From contig JAEEVK010000001.1 in NCBI GenBank assembly GCA_016287095.1, positions 1 through 64,000 on the forward strand: a stretch of 64,000 nucleotides of DNA, in the 5' to 3' direction. The notes under the pieces are model-generated. The model saw nothing but the letters and a program-made list of their open reading frames with translations. It was not told where the DNA came from and did not search any database. Shown here in pieces: positions 37,411 to 46,560 of the stretch (position 1 is the first letter of the stretch; every line of letters begins with the position of its first letter). Position numbers and translations under genes: made by a program. Source of the stretch: Lachnospiraceae bacterium. Lineage in GTDB: Bacteria > Bacillota > Clostridia > Lachnospirales > Lachnospiraceae.

Positions 37411-37839
37411 TTATTCACCGGATACCCTGCGGTTTTTCCTCTCGGAAGAAAGCTCTGTCTCCAGTTTGATATTCTTTTTCTGCTCTTCTATATTAAGTGC
37501 CTTCTGCTTTTCAATCTCATTCTGAGCAATCTCAAGCTTTGACTGCAGGCTCATGATCTCATGCTTCATGGAGTAGATCTCATTGCTCTTTGACTCGCTG
37601 TCAGCCTCTGACTCCTCATACTTGTTTTTCATCTTAAAGTATTCATCCACGAGGTTGATCTCAAGGAAGATCGCCTTCATCTCATTATCCAGGTTTTTAT
37701 AGGTATCCTGTTTCTTTATCTCAGCAAACTTGTTGTTCAGGAAGCCTGCTATTCTCTGAAGGTATTCCTCATTCTCAAAGCCTGAAAGTCTGTATCTCTT
37801 GTTCTTGATGATAACTTCGGTATCATTTTTTCTGCCCAT
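37411..37839 (-). CDS. zapA: cell division protein ZapA
   Basis: A 142-residue protein with a short N-terminal beta domain (TEVIIKNKRYRLSGFENEEYLQRIAGFLNNK) and a long coiled coil from about residue 60 to 135. This is the ZapA layout; it bundles FtsZ at the septum. It has a consensus promoter and is divergent from argH. Confidence 0.87.
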   Translation of the reverse strand: MGRKNDTEVIIKNKRYRLSGFENEEYLQRIAGFLNNKFAEIKKQDTYKNLDNEMKAIFLEINLVDEYFKMKNKYEESEADSESKSNEIYSMKHEIMSLQSKLEIAQNEIEKQKALNIEEQKKNIKLETELSSERKNRRVSGE

Positions 37840-37911
37840 TTTTCGTACCTAGCCTCTCGTGGGATGATATGTTTTATCGCACAGATATCATTATTATCGG
37901 TGCATACATAT

Positions 37912-37940
37912 ATAATAAGTTTTTTTTTCTGTTTTGTCAA
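37912..37940 (-). promoter_or_regulatory. zapA promoter
   Basis: TTGACA (37935-37940), 17-bp A-rich spacer, TATTAT (37912-37917) on the minus strand. Confidence 0.78.
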
Positions 37941-37949
37941 CTATCACTA

Positions 37950-37978
37950 TTGACTATATTTAAAAATATCATTATACT
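37950..37978 (+). promoter_or_regulatory. argH promoter
   Basis: TTGACT (37950-37955), 17-bp spacer, TATACT (37973-37978), 45 bases before the argH start. It is back to back with the zapA promoter. Confidence 0.78.
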
Positions 37979-38023
37979 ATTAAAAGTTATAATTATACAT
38001 TTCAAAGACAAGAGGTGTTCAAT

Positions 38024-39397
38024 ATGAAATTATGGGGCGGTCGTTTTACCGGCGAGGAAAATGAGCTTGTGGCAAAGTATAACTCTTCCATCTCATTTGA
38101 CAGCCGTTTCTGGCGTGAAGATATAAAAGGCAGCATGGCACATGCACTGATGCTTGGCAATCAGGGCATCATCTCACACGACGAAGCAGATCAGATACAT
38201 AAAGGTCTTGTAGACATATACAATGACATCGAAAGCGGCAAGCTCTCCATAGATATGGAAGCCGAGGATATACACAGCTTTGTAGAGTCAGTACTTACCG
38301 AGCGTATAGGTGATGCAGGCAAAAAACTGCATACCGGCAGAAGCCGTAACGATCAGGTAGCTCTCGATATGAGAATGTATGCAAGGTCTTCGGCCAAAGA
38401 AGTAAGCAAGCTCTTAAAGAAGCTGCTTACAACCATTCTTTCCATCATGAAGGACAATAAGGAAACCTATATGCCGGGCTTTACACATCTGCAGAAGGCA
38501 CAGCCCGTGACACTGGCTCATCACCTTGGAGCATATTTTGAGATGTTCTCACGTGACCGCAGCAGATTAAAGGATACCGTTAACAGGCTTAACTATTCTC
38601 CCTTGGGCTCAGGCGCTCTTGCAGGCACAACCTATCCTTTAGACAGGGAGATGACAGCCAAGGTACTTGATTTTGCCGGACCTACCGAAAACTCCATGGA
38701 CGGTGTCTCCGACAGGGATTATCTGATTGAGCTCCTGTCCGATTTCTCGATGATAATGATGCACTTATCACGTTTCAGTGAAGAGATCATCATCTGGAAT
38801 ACAAACGAGTACAGATTTATAGAGATAGACGATGCTTATTCTACCGGTTCAAGCATTATGCCTCAGAAGAAAAATCCCGATATCGCAGAGCTTGTAAGAG
38901 GAAAAACAGGCAGAGTTTACGGAGCTTTGATGACCTTGCTCACTGCCCTTAAAGGTCTTCCGTTGGCCTATAACAAAGACCTTCAGGAGGATAAGGAAGC
39001 ATTTTTCGATGCACTCGATACCGTGTCAGACTCCATAACACTGTTTGACGGTATGCTCGCAACACTTAAGTTCAACAAGGATATCATGGCCAGCAGTGCT
39101 AAGAACGGTTTCACCAATGCCACCGATGCAGCTGATTATCTGGTTACACACGGAGTTCCCTTCCGTGATGCACACGGTATCATCGGCAGACTCGTACTTT
39201 ACTGCATCGACCAAAAGAAAGCACTCGATGACCTGACTATAGACGAATTTAAGCAGTTCTCTCCTGCATTTGACAAAGATATTTATGATGCTATATCTCT
39301 TAAGACCTGTGTTGAAAAGAGAAATACCATCGGTGCACCCGGTACCGCAGCCATCGAGAGAATGATACAGCACTGTGAGGAAGTACTTAATTCTTAA
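38024..39397 (+). CDS. argH: argininosuccinate lyase
   Basis: Final step of arginine synthesis, splitting argininosuccinate to arginine and fumarate. About 457 residues: [13 protein letters not shown] start, the [14 protein letters not shown] block, and the catalytic serine loop [25 protein letters not shown] near residue 275. ATG at 38024 has AGAGGTG upstream. argG is not adjacent. A bidirectional terminator follows. Confidence 0.97.
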   Translation: MKLWGGRFTGEENELVAKYNSSISFDSRFWREDIKGSMAHALMLGNQGIISHDEADQIHKGLVDIYNDIESGKLSIDMEAEDIHSFVESVLTERIGDAGKKLHTGRSRNDQVALDMRMYARSSAKEVSKLLKKLLTTILSIMKDNKETYMPGFTHLQKAQPVTLAHHLGAYFEMFSRDRSRLKDTVNRLNYSPLGSGALAGTTYPLDREMTAKVLDFAGPTENSMDGVSDRDYLIELLSDFSMIMMHLSRFSEEIIIWNTNEYRFIEIDDAYSTGSSIMPQKKNPDIAELVRGKTGRVYGALMTLLTALKGLPLAYNKDLQEDKEAFFDALDTVSDSITLFDGMLATLKFNKDIMASSAKNGFTNATDAADYLVTHGVPFRDAHGIIGRLVLYCIDQKKALDDLTIDEFKQFSPAFDKDIYDAISLKTCVEKRNTIGAPGTAAIERMIQHCEEVLNS

Positions 39398-39401
39398 AAA
39401 A

Positions 39402-39423
39402 ACTCCCGTCGTATGACGGGAGT
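39402..39423. terminator. bidirectional terminator
   Basis: ACTCCCGTC-GTAT-GACGGGAGT with an A-run before and CTTCTTT after. It terminates argH (+) and the SH3b membrane protein gene (-). Confidence 0.9.
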
Positions 39424-39432
39424 CTTCTTTAT

Positions 39433-40500
39433 TTAATAATCATTTCTCTTATTTCTGTTTCTCTTGTTTCTGCGTCTTGCGTTTGCCTGATCCTCATCAT
39501 CGATAATCTCTATCAGTTTCTTGGCTACGATGGAATCCTTATTTAGGAAACGTACATCATTTCCGAAACGAACCTCCATAAGCTTGACATCGGAGTTGTC
39601 ATAAACCTCACCCTCACCATATACCTTATGGTTGATGATATCATGCTGCTGCAGTCTGTCTACAGCTGCTCTCAGGCTCTTCTTGTCATCGGTCTCGGTC
39701 TTGATGCCGTAGAGCTCATCCTCGTCCTCAGAGTTGGTGTAGTAAACGCTCTGGCGAACCTCACGTACATAAGCGCCGTCATCATCTGAACGTCTGATCT
39801 CAGGTCTGCGCTTTCCGCTGGGACTATCCTGCTCGTTTGATCTCATCCTGTCAACTTTTCTAGCATTACGTATACGGTTTTTACGCTTATTCTGCTTGAT
39901 AAGACCCATAACCACGAAAAGTCCGAAGAAAACAACTGCAACTGCTATAACTGCGAATATTACAAACAATATGGATGACTTTGAGTTTCCGTTATCGGTG
40001 GTCTCTGTTGTCTCTGTTTTGTCTGAAAGCTTGGGAGTAGGTGCATTGGGAGCCTTAGTAGCTGTCTCAATGATCTGTGTAGGTGTGGGTAACGGAGTAG
40101 CTGTAGGCGTAGGCAGCGGAGAAGGAGTGATCTTTGCTTCCTCATTCTTTGCTATATACTGGCCTGATGCAAAACCCTCGTAAGATTTACCCTCACGCTC
40201 AAACTGTACCTTAAACCATACCTTACCGTCATCGGTAACAACATCCTCTAGGATAATGACCTTTTCCTGCGGCTTCAGCTGAATAATGTTTCCTGCTTCA
40301 TCCTTTACCTGATCAAAGCTTGTACCGGCTCCGGTCCTGACATTAAGGGCACTCGATACGGTTACCGAACCCTCATAATGTACCCAGTCTTCACCTTCTT
40401 CTTCAGCCTTTGTATTTACACTTGCCATAAAGCCTGTAAGCAGTAAGGCCATTGCGACAAGAAATAATCCTTTAAATATGGTCAACTTCTTTTTAAACAT
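39433..40500 (-). CDS. secreted SH3b-domain protein with one membrane span and cytoplasmic tail
   Basis: A 355-residue protein. A signal-like N-terminal helix (about 8-28) is followed by an SH3b domain at about 40-120 (ALNVRTGAGTSFDQV, EGFASGQYIA), which normally binds peptidoglycan. Next come a Pro/Thr linker (TPSPLPTPTATPLPTPT), a membrane helix at about 178-202 and a 150-residue basic/acidic tail. The tail ends with a small domain (HKVYGEGEVYDNSDVKLMEVRFGNDVRFL) like those seen in nucleic-acid or nucleotide-handling proteins. It links the wall to the cytoplasm; the role is unknown. Confidence 0.75.
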   Translation of the reverse strand: MFKKKLTIFKGLFLVAMALLLTGFMASVNTKAEEEGEDWVHYEGSVTVSSALNVRTGAGTSFDQVKDEAGNIIQLKPQEKVIILEDVVTDDGKVWFKVQFEREGKSYEGFASGQYIAKNEEAKITPSPLPTPTATPLPTPTQIIETATKAPNAPTPKLSDKTETTETTDNGNSKSSILFVIFAVIAVAVVFFGLFVVMGLIKQNKRKNRIRNARKVDRMRSNEQDSPSGKRRPEIRRSDDDGAYVREVRQSVYYTNSEDEDELYGIKTETDDKKSLRAAVDRLQQHDIINHKVYGEGEVYDNSDVKLMEVRFGNDVRFLNKDSIVAKKLIEIIDDEDQANARRRNKRNRNKRNDY

Positions 40501-40600
40501 TTCATTTCCTCATTTCCAACACTTTTATACTCGTGTCCAAAATACATCACTCTGTAGTATACTAAATATTTTCAGAAAAGTCAATCATTTAAAAAATAGT

Positions 40601-42397
40601 TTACATTTTCTCGGGTGCTTCTATAGCCAAAAGGTCTATACCTGTCTCAAGCAGCTTGAGTGTAAGACAGATAAGAGCGATAAAGCCGTTACGCTTATCC
40701 TCATTTTCCTCAGCAACGATCTTATTCTCATGATAGAATGAATTAAAGGTATTGCTGAGCTCAAACAGGAACGAACATACCTTATGAGGTGCTATCTCAG
40801 CCACAGCCTGAGCCATAGCCTCTGAGAACATGGCTATCTGGAGCTTTAACTTCTTCTCTGAGTCATTGCCGTCCAGTACGGTCAGCTTATATGCTCCCGT
40901 TGCTGCCTTTGAAAGTACCTCTTTGGTATCTGATCCGGTAACCTGTGAATATTTCTCCAGGATGGACTTGATACGTACCATGGTATAAAGGATATAAGGT
41001 CCTGTATTTCCTTCAAATGAAGTGAATTTGTCTATATCAAAGATATAATCCTTGGTAGCAGCATTGGAAAGATCACCGTATTTAAGTGCTGCAAGGCCTA
41101 CCTTTCTTGCTATCTCATTCTTTTCCTCATCAGATAAGTCCCTGTCAGCCATCTTTTCAGCCACATGGTCCCTTACATCCTGTACCAGAGCCTCAAGCCT
41201 GAGTACTCCGCCGTCACGTGTCTTAAAGGGCTTGCCGTCCTTGCCGTTCATTGTACCGTTTCCGAGGAAAATAAGCTCGGTATCGTCTCCGACTATTCCT
41301 GCCTTTCTGACAGCACGGAATACCTGCTCAAAATGAAGTCCCTGTCTCTTATCTACAACATAGATTATCTTGTTGGGAGAAAAGTCCTTCATTCTCTGTA
41401 CTATGGTAGCAAGGTCTGTGGAATCATAGCCTACGGCACCGTCAGACTTAAGCAGCATACATGGAGGCATTTCCTTGTTATCGGACTCTTCTTTAACGTC
41501 AACAACGAGTGCTCCCTCGCTGATCCTTGCAATACCCTGCTTCTTCATATCCTCTATCATGGGTACAATATACGGATCGGCATCGCTCTCACCATACCAA
41601 AGTTCGAATGAAACATTAAGACTTCCGTAATTCTTCTTAAGATCGGCCTTTGAAATATCCATGATCCTTTCCCAAAGTGCCCTGTATCCGCGTCTGCCGC
41701 TCTGGAGCTCAAATACAGCCTGGCGTGCTCTTGCCCTGTATTCCTCATCCTCTTTGGACTTAGCACTGGCATAAGGATATATTTCCTCCAGTTCCTTTAA
41801 GGTAACCGGACATTCAGCAGGATATTCACCTGTATAATTTTCATCAAAAAATACCAGAGAAGGATTTCTAACCTGCATCTCTGTAAATATAAGTCCTATA
41901 GGAGTACCCCAGTCTCCGAGATGTGCATCGCCAATGGTCTTATAACCGTCAAACGCAAGTAATCTCTTAACGCTCTCACCAATAATTGCCGGACGCAGAT
42001 GACCGACATGCAGGGGCTTTGCCACATTTGCTCCGCCGTAGTCTATAACTGCGGTCTTATCGGTACTCTTAGGCTCAAAACCACTCTTTTTTGAAATAGC
42101 CATCTCGTTAAGATAACTGTTGAGTATCCTTTCACTCAAGATAACATTGATAAATCCGGGAGCAATAGCCTCCACACTCTTAAATGACTGGTCGTTGGGC
42201 AGCAGCTCAACTACTTCCTGTGCTATCTTTATTGGAGCCTTCTTATAAGCCTTAGCTGCAGCCATAGCACCATTGCACTGGAATTCACACAGGTCCGGAC
42301 GGTTTGATACAACGCACCTGCCGTATTCAGCAGCATAACCGGCCTTTTCAAAGGCAGTTGAGAATTTATCTGTTAGTATATCAAGTATTGTTTTCAT
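40601..42397 (-). CDS. argS: arginyl-tRNA synthetase
   Basis: Class I synthetase of 598 residues. An N-terminal Add-1 domain is followed by the HIGH-type motif ANVAKPLHVGHLRPAIIGES near residue 130. The catalytic segment includes DLATIVQRMKDF and VVDKRQGLHFEQVFRAV, and GKPFKTRDGGVLRLEAL stands in the KMSK region. An anticodon-binding DALR domain comes at the end. mgtE lies 24 bases upstream of its start. Confidence 0.97.
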   Translation of the reverse strand: MKTILDILTDKFSTAFEKAGYAAEYGRCVVSNRPDLCEFQCNGAMAAAKAYKKAPIKIAQEVVELLPNDQSFKSVEAIAPGFINVILSERILNSYLNEMAISKKSGFEPKSTDKTAVIDYGGANVAKPLHVGHLRPAIIGESVKRLLAFDGYKTIGDAHLGDWGTPIGLIFTEMQVRNPSLVFFDENYTGEYPAECPVTLKELEEIYPYASAKSKEDEEYRARARQAVFELQSGRRGYRALWERIMDISKADLKKNYGSLNVSFELWYGESDADPYIVPMIEDMKKQGIARISEGALVVDVKEESDNKEMPPCMLLKSDGAVGYDSTDLATIVQRMKDFSPNKIIYVVDKRQGLHFEQVFRAVRKAGIVGDDTELIFLGNGTMNGKDGKPFKTRDGGVLRLEALVQDVRDHVAEKMADRDLSDEEKNEIARKVGLAALKYGDLSNAATKDYIFDIDKFTSFEGNTGPYILYTMVRIKSILEKYSQVTGSDTKEVLSKAATGAYKLTVLDGNDSEKKLKLQIAMFSEAMAQAVAEIAPHKVCSFLFELSNTFNSFYHENKIVAEENEDKRNGFIALICLTLKLLETGIDLLAIEAPEKM

Positions 42398-42420
42398 ATT
42401 TTTCTCTCCAAATACAATAT

Positions 42421-44001
42421 TTAGGCCATATTCAGCATCATGCTTGCAAATCCGAAATAGATCAGCAAGGACAAAGCATCAACTATTGTTGTAATAAACG
42501 GACTCGCCATAACCGCCGGGTCAAATCCAAGTTTTTTTGCAAACATAGGCAGTGAACAGCCAACAAGCTTTGCAACAAATACCGTAACCACCAAAGTAAG
42601 GCATACGACTGCTGCTATCGAGGGAGTCACCCTGTCTACAAGCATCAGCTTTCCAAAATTTGTCACAGCAAGCGTTGCTCCTATAAGCAGCGAAACTCTT
42701 GATTCCTTCCATACAGTCTTAGGAAGATCGCTAAAACTCAGCTCATCAAGTGACAGTGCACGGATAATGGATACTGATGCCTGACTTCCTGCATTTCCGC
42801 CGGTGTCCATTAACATAGGGATAAAAGCTGCAAGATGTAATTCAGCCAGTAAAATTTCAAAATGACTTATGATCATACCTGTAAATGTCGCTGAGATCAT
42901 AAGTAAAAGCAGCCACGGAATACGTTTCTTCCATGTTTCAAATACACCAGTCTTTATATACGGAGCATCGGTAGGACTGATAGCTGCCATCTTTTCGATA
43001 TCCTCCGTAGCCTCCTGCTGGAGGATATCTACGATATCGTCGACAGTGATAATGCCAACCAGCCTGTCCTCAATGTCTACTACCGGCATAACAGAGAAGT
43101 CGTATTTCTGGAAATCTCTGGCTACATCCTCCTGGTCGGTAAGAGTTGTAACGGATATGACATTCTCCGTCATGATATCTCCTACCTCTATGTCAGGGTC
43201 CGCAAAAAGCAGACTTCGTAATGTAACAGTTCCTAAAAGCTTTCTGTTTCTGTCTATAACATAACAGGTATTTATAGTTTCCTTGTCTATACCGTCATTC
43301 TTTATCTTTTGCAGTGCCTCGGATACCTTTAAATGAAGCTTTAAAGCCTCATACTCCGTGGTCATCAGGCTGCCCGCGGAATCATCCGGGTATTTCAACA
43401 GCTGATTGATAGTCCTTCGTGTCTCTGCACTGGTCTTTGCCAGCAGTCTGGTTACTACATTCGCCGGCATCTCATCAAAAAGGTCGGCAGCATCATCCAC
43501 GTACATATTCTCGATGATGTTGGTTGCTTCACCTTCTGTCAGCATCAGAATCATACTCTGCTGTAAGTCGATAGGCAGGTATGCAAATACATCGGCCGCG
43601 ATATTTTTGGGCAAAACTCTAAAATATTTTAAAAGCTCTGCCTCATCCAGCTCCTCCATTACTGAAGCGACATCGGCTTCATTCATTTCGGCAGCCATTT
43701 TTCTAAACTCTTTAAAATTCTTTTGCTCAATATAAGACCTTAAGATCTCTTCCTGAGATTCCTCGTCATCTTCAGGATCATCACCGGCCTCCTGGTCCTG
43801 AGCTCTGTTAGCATCTGCTTCAAGCACCATAGCGGATGCAGCATTCATTATCTGCTCCTCTATCTCAGGCGGCAGCTCAACACTGTTTTCAGCCTTCTCT
43901 GTCTCATCACTGCCTGTAAGATTTTCGGTATCTGCTGCAGACGTCTCCAGGATTTCGTCCGAATCAGTCTCTACGATATCCTTCTCTTCTAAATCGGTCA
44001 T
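42421..44001 (-). CDS. mgtE: magnesium transporter MgtE
   Basis: Mg2+ channel/importer. 526 residues: an unusual very acidic extension (about 1-85) and an N domain (FRKMAAEMNEADVASVMEELDE). Two CBS domains follow (about 220-340, INTCYVIDRNRKLLGTVTLR and FSVMPVVDIEDRLVGIITVDDIVDIL), then five membrane helices with the pore motif PMLMDTGGNAGSQASVSIIRAL. The start has AAGGAGG. A 48-codon upstream ORF overlaps the first 38 bases, and a strong promoter lies at 44195-44223. argS follows. Confidence 0.95.
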   Translation of the reverse strand: MTDLEEKDIVETDSDEILETSAADTENLTGSDETEKAENSVELPPEIEEQIMNAASAMVLEADANRAQDQEAGDDPEDDEESQEEILRSYIEQKNFKEFRKMAAEMNEADVASVMEELDEAELLKYFRVLPKNIAADVFAYLPIDLQQSMILMLTEGEATNIIENMYVDDAADLFDEMPANVVTRLLAKTSAETRRTINQLLKYPDDSAGSLMTTEYEALKLHLKVSEALQKIKNDGIDKETINTCYVIDRNRKLLGTVTLRSLLFADPDIEVGDIMTENVISVTTLTDQEDVARDFQKYDFSVMPVVDIEDRLVGIITVDDIVDILQQEATEDIEKMAAISPTDAPYIKTGVFETWKKRIPWLLLLMISATFTGMIISHFEILLAELHLAAFIPMLMDTGGNAGSQASVSIIRALSLDELSFSDLPKTVWKESRVSLLIGATLAVTNFGKLMLVDRVTPSIAAVVCLTLVVTVFVAKLVGCSLPMFAKKLGFDPAVMASPFITTIVDALSLLIYFGFASMMLNMA

Positions 44002-44110
44002 AAAAAGAGTCCTCCTTATTCAGTTTTATGGTACATAATCGAGGGGGCACATCAAGCCCGTTTACAGTCTCACATCGTCTGCAACTGTCAGAATTACCGT
44101 CTGTACTCAT
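43964..44110 (-). CDS. 48-codon upstream ORF overlapping the mgtE start
   Basis: Starts with ATG at 44110 behind a near-perfect ribosome site (AAAAAGGAGGTGG) and ends in TGA at 43964-43966, 38 bases inside mgtE in another frame. The peptide is hydrophilic, begins MSTDGNSDSCRRCE, has three cysteines and a PPR run (codons CCC CCT CGA), and ends in Arg/Asp. Its stronger ribosome site and its overlap suggest translational coupling or a leader peptide. Mg2+-sensing proline/acidic leader peptides (MgtL type) are known for other Mg2+ transporters. The homology to them is only in concept. Confidence 0.62.
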   Translation of the reverse strand: MSTDGNSDSCRRCETVNGLDVPPRLCTIKLNKEDSFYDRFRREGYRRD

Positions 44111-44194
44111 AAAACCACCTCCTTTTTATGACGTTTTTTACCTGTTATCGTCCTATTTTGGCACATAAATATCTCAAAGCCAATACAAATTTAT

Positions 44195-44223
44195 ATTATA
44201 CTCTCTTTCTCAATATTTGACAA
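44195..44223 (-). promoter_or_regulatory. mgtE promoter
   Basis: TTGTCA (44218-44223), 17-bp spacer, TATAAT (44195-44200) on the minus strand. Predicted leader before the upstream ORF is about 80 bases. Confidence 0.82.
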
Positions 44224-44235
44224 CAAAAATTTATA

Positions 44236-44264
44236 TTGACTTTTGACGATATTTTCCATATACT
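44236..44264 (+). promoter_or_regulatory. promoter of the CNNM/CorC-type gene
   Basis: TTGACT (44236-44241), 17-bp spacer, TATACT (44259-44264). Divergent from the mgtE promoter, only 12 bases between the -35 boxes, so one regulator could act on both. Confidence 0.8.
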
Positions 44265-44339
44265 ATCAATTAAATTGTTAGGTTTTACTAATAATAAAGC
44301 TTCTGATATACATTTTAAGATTAAAGGAGTGTGATTTTT

Positions 44340-45605
44340 TTGGAACCCGGTGCCGCGGCACGCTTGATCGTCTTAATTATACTGCTAATTCTATCCGGCT
44401 TTTTCTCTTCCGCCGAAACTGCATTTACTTCACTTAACAGGTTGAAGATCAAGTCTTTGGCTGATGAAGGATCAAAAAGAGCTGTTCTTGTGTTGTCTCT
44501 TATAGATCAGAATGCTAAATTCTTAAGCACTATTCTTATAGGTAATAATATAGTTAATATTGTTGCTTCTGCACTTACCACGACTTTTGCAATGGATTAC
44601 TTCGGAAGTACCGCCATAGGTATCGCTACCGGTATTCTTACCCTGCTTGTTCTTATTTTCGGTGAGATTACCCCCAAGACCATGGCTTCTATCCATGCTG
44701 AGAAAATGGCTTTTCTCTATGCTCCTGTCGTAAAGGTACTGGTTATCCTTTTTACCCCTCTCACGTTTCTGGTTTCAGGTCTGGCAAAGGGTGTTATGTT
44801 TATCCTGCGTATTGACCCCAACAAATCCGGTCAGCATATGACTGAAAACGAGCTTCTGACCATAGTTGAAGCCAGTGCTGAGGAAGGTGTCATCGAAAAG
44901 GATGAGCATGAAATGATCAATAACGTGGTGGATTTTGGTGATACTAAAGCCAAAGATGTCATGGTCCCAGCCATCAACATGACATGTGTCGAAGATACAG
45001 TTTCCTATGACGACCTAATCGATATTTTCCGAAAAGATCAGTATTCCCGTATGCCTGTTTATCATGAATCCCATGATAATATCGTCGGTATTATCTGGGC
45101 TAAAGATCTGTTGGTGAAATATGATGCTTCCAAAGAGTTTAAGGTTACAGACTATATGCGTGAGCCTTTCTTTACTTTCGAATCAAAGAAGACCTCAGAG
45201 CTGATGAGCGAGTTAAAGGATAAGTATAAATCGATGGCTATCGTTCTTGACGAGTACGGTATTACCGCCGGTTTGCTTACTATCGAGGATCTGCTGGAGG
45301 AAATTGTCGGTGAGATTAGGGATGAGACCGATACAGATGAGGTTGACAGTGTCAGAAAGATTAATGATACTACTTTTGAGGCGGCGGGCTCCGCTCCTCT
45401 TGATGATGTCAATAAAGCCTGTGGGCTGGAGCTTAATTCCGATGATTATGATTCCATAGCCGGGCACGTGATCAATCTGCTTAATCACCTGCCTACACCC
45501 GGGGAGTCCATTGTATGGGATGATGTGAAGTTTACGGTGCTGTCGACAGTAAGGAACCGTGTTACTAAGGTTCGGATTGAGCTACTTGGTAAAACTGAGG
45601 AATGA
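44340..45605 (+). CDS. CNNM/CorC-HlyC family membrane protein (probable Mg2+ exporter)
   Basis: About 421 residues. DUF21/CNNM membrane domain (about 1-180, GFFSSAETAFTSLNRLKIKSLADEGS), two CBS domains (PAINMTCVEDTVSYDDLIDIF and MAIVLDEYGITAGLLTIEDLLEEIVGEI) and a CorC_HlyC C-terminal domain. Members such as MpfA protect cells from high Mg2+. The start is probably TTG at 44340, 10 bases after AGGAG; the GTG at 44331 is too close to that site. Pairing back to back with mgtE suggests magnesium homeostasis. Older 'hemolysin' annotations are misleading. Confidence 0.88.
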   Translation: MEPGAAARLIVLIILLILSGFFSSAETAFTSLNRLKIKSLADEGSKRAVLVLSLIDQNAKFLSTILIGNNIVNIVASALTTTFAMDYFGSTAIGIATGILTLLVLIFGEITPKTMASIHAEKMAFLYAPVVKVLVILFTPLTFLVSGLAKGVMFILRIDPNKSGQHMTENELLTIVEASAEEGVIEKDEHEMINNVVDFGDTKAKDVMVPAINMTCVEDTVSYDDLIDIFRKDQYSRMPVYHESHDNIVGIIWAKDLLVKYDASKEFKVTDYMREPFFTFESKKTSELMSELKDKYKSMAIVLDEYGITAGLLTIEDLLEEIVGEIRDETDTDEVDSVRKINDTTFEAAGSAPLDDVNKACGLELNSDDYDSIAGHVINLLNHLPTPGESIVWDDVKFTVLSTVRNRVTKVRIELLGKTEE

Positions 45606-45611
45606 ACCTAC

Positions 45612-45828
45612 GAGCAGGGGGATGCCATATATATTCCCTGCACGCAAGACAGCGGATTTTGCGAAGGACAACTATTTATTTTTTGTCCACATTTATAACT
45701 TTACTTTATGGGTTAACGCAAAATCCTTCCAGACATTTTCGCATCGGGCAAATACGGCCCGATAAAAGCGCGAAAAGTCTGCGCGGAGCGGATAGCGTGC
45801 ATGAAACACATATGGCATCCCCCTGCTC
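45612..45828. repeat. 217-bp structured inverted-repeat element (MITE or structured RNA)
   Basis: Perfect 19-bp terminal inverted repeats: GAGCAGGGGGATGCCATAT (45612-45630) and its complement at 45810-45828. Inside: TGCACGC/GCGTGCA (45639-45645 with 45795-45801). One hairpin has stem GGATTTTGCG/CGCAAAATCC (45654-45663 with 45717-45726) enclosing GGACAA/TTGTCC. A second hairpin has CAGAC-A-TTTTCGC/GCGAAAAGTCTG (45730-45742 with 45770-45781) enclosing ATCGGGC/GCCCGAT. The result is a multibranch structure, foldable from either strand. No open frame of note, and no T-run at the ends. It fills the gap between two convergent genes. Target-site duplication is not clear. Confidence 0.75.
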
Positions 45829-45833
45829 TTACT

Positions 45834-46520
45834 TTATACTCCATATTTTATTTTGATACGTTCAAGTTTGTCTCCGAACGGCTTAGCTAACACCAATAAA
45901 AATATAAAGTTGGATACCGCATACAGGATTGTATGCGGTATTGCTGCTTTTATGGAGATCAGGTAGAGTTCCATATCAAAGCCGGCGCTGTACCAGAGGA
46001 CGGTCCAGACATCCATGATAAAGGAAAATGCTACTCCTGCCAGTACTCCATATGCGAGTAAGAGTACTTTGTTCTTTTTTAAGGGCTCTGCCATCAGTCC
46101 TGCTATAAAGCCTATGAGTCCCCATGCCAGCATCTGGAATGCGGTCCAGGGGCCCTGTCCGAAGTAAAAGTTTGAGAGCAAGGCTGATAAGGAGCCTACC
46201 AGGAATCCTGCCTCTCCTCCCAGATACATAGCTGTGATCACTGTTATGGCTGTGATCGGTTTAAAGAACGGGATAAATCGTCCGAGTACACTGATGGCGG
46301 TCATGACTGCTACCAGTACCATCCTTCTTGTGCCCGTTACTTTTCTTTCAAAGCCTGTTATAAAGAGTATCAGTGAGAAAAATGCGACTACCAGTGAGAC
46401 AAATATATGCTTTTGCTCATCAAAAAGCAGTGAGCCTCCTATACAGACTGCCGGTATCAATACAAGCGGAATCAATATTCGTAATATTCTTTTTATTTTG
46501 TCATTTTTTATAACTATCAT
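45834..46520 (-). CDS. ECF transporter S component, CbrT-like (probable cobalamin)
   Basis: A 228-residue membrane protein: two extra N-terminal helices, then a typical S-component core with RRMVLVAVMTAISVLGRFIPFFKPITAITVITAMYLGGEAGFLVGSLSALLSNFYFGQGPWTAFQMLAWG-type segments (family pattern, quoted in part: FKPITAITVI, SNFYFGQGPWT). From memory this S-component type occurs with DUF4430 proteins and B12 riboswitches in Firmicutes. It confers substrate specificity on the EcfA/EcfT module 2.5 kb upstream in the same orientation. The cobalamin assignment is inferred from the riboswitch and context. AGGTGG precedes the ATG. Confidence 0.82.
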   Translation of the reverse strand: MIVIKNDKIKRILRILIPLVLIPAVCIGGSLLFDEQKHIFVSLVVAFFSLILFITGFERKVTGTRRMVLVAVMTAISVLGRFIPFFKPITAITVITAMYLGGEAGFLVGSLSALLSNFYFGQGPWTAFQMLAWGLIGFIAGLMAEPLKKNKVLLLAYGVLAGVAFSFIMDVWTVLWYSAGFDMELYLISIKAAIPHTILYAVSNFIFLLVLAKPFGDKLERIKIKYGV

Positions 46521-46560
46521 TTATTCCACCTGTATAAATCCAAAATCATAAGTTATTATA

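Noticed and set aside
40500..42430. T-box leader for argS or his genes
   Set aside because: No GGGTGGNACCGCG-like core was found upstream of argS, hisZ or hisA.
44002..44200. M-box magnesium riboswitch in front of mgtE
   Set aside because: The leader is short and mostly occupied by the upstream ORF; no M-box core was recognised, although only a covariance scan could exclude it.
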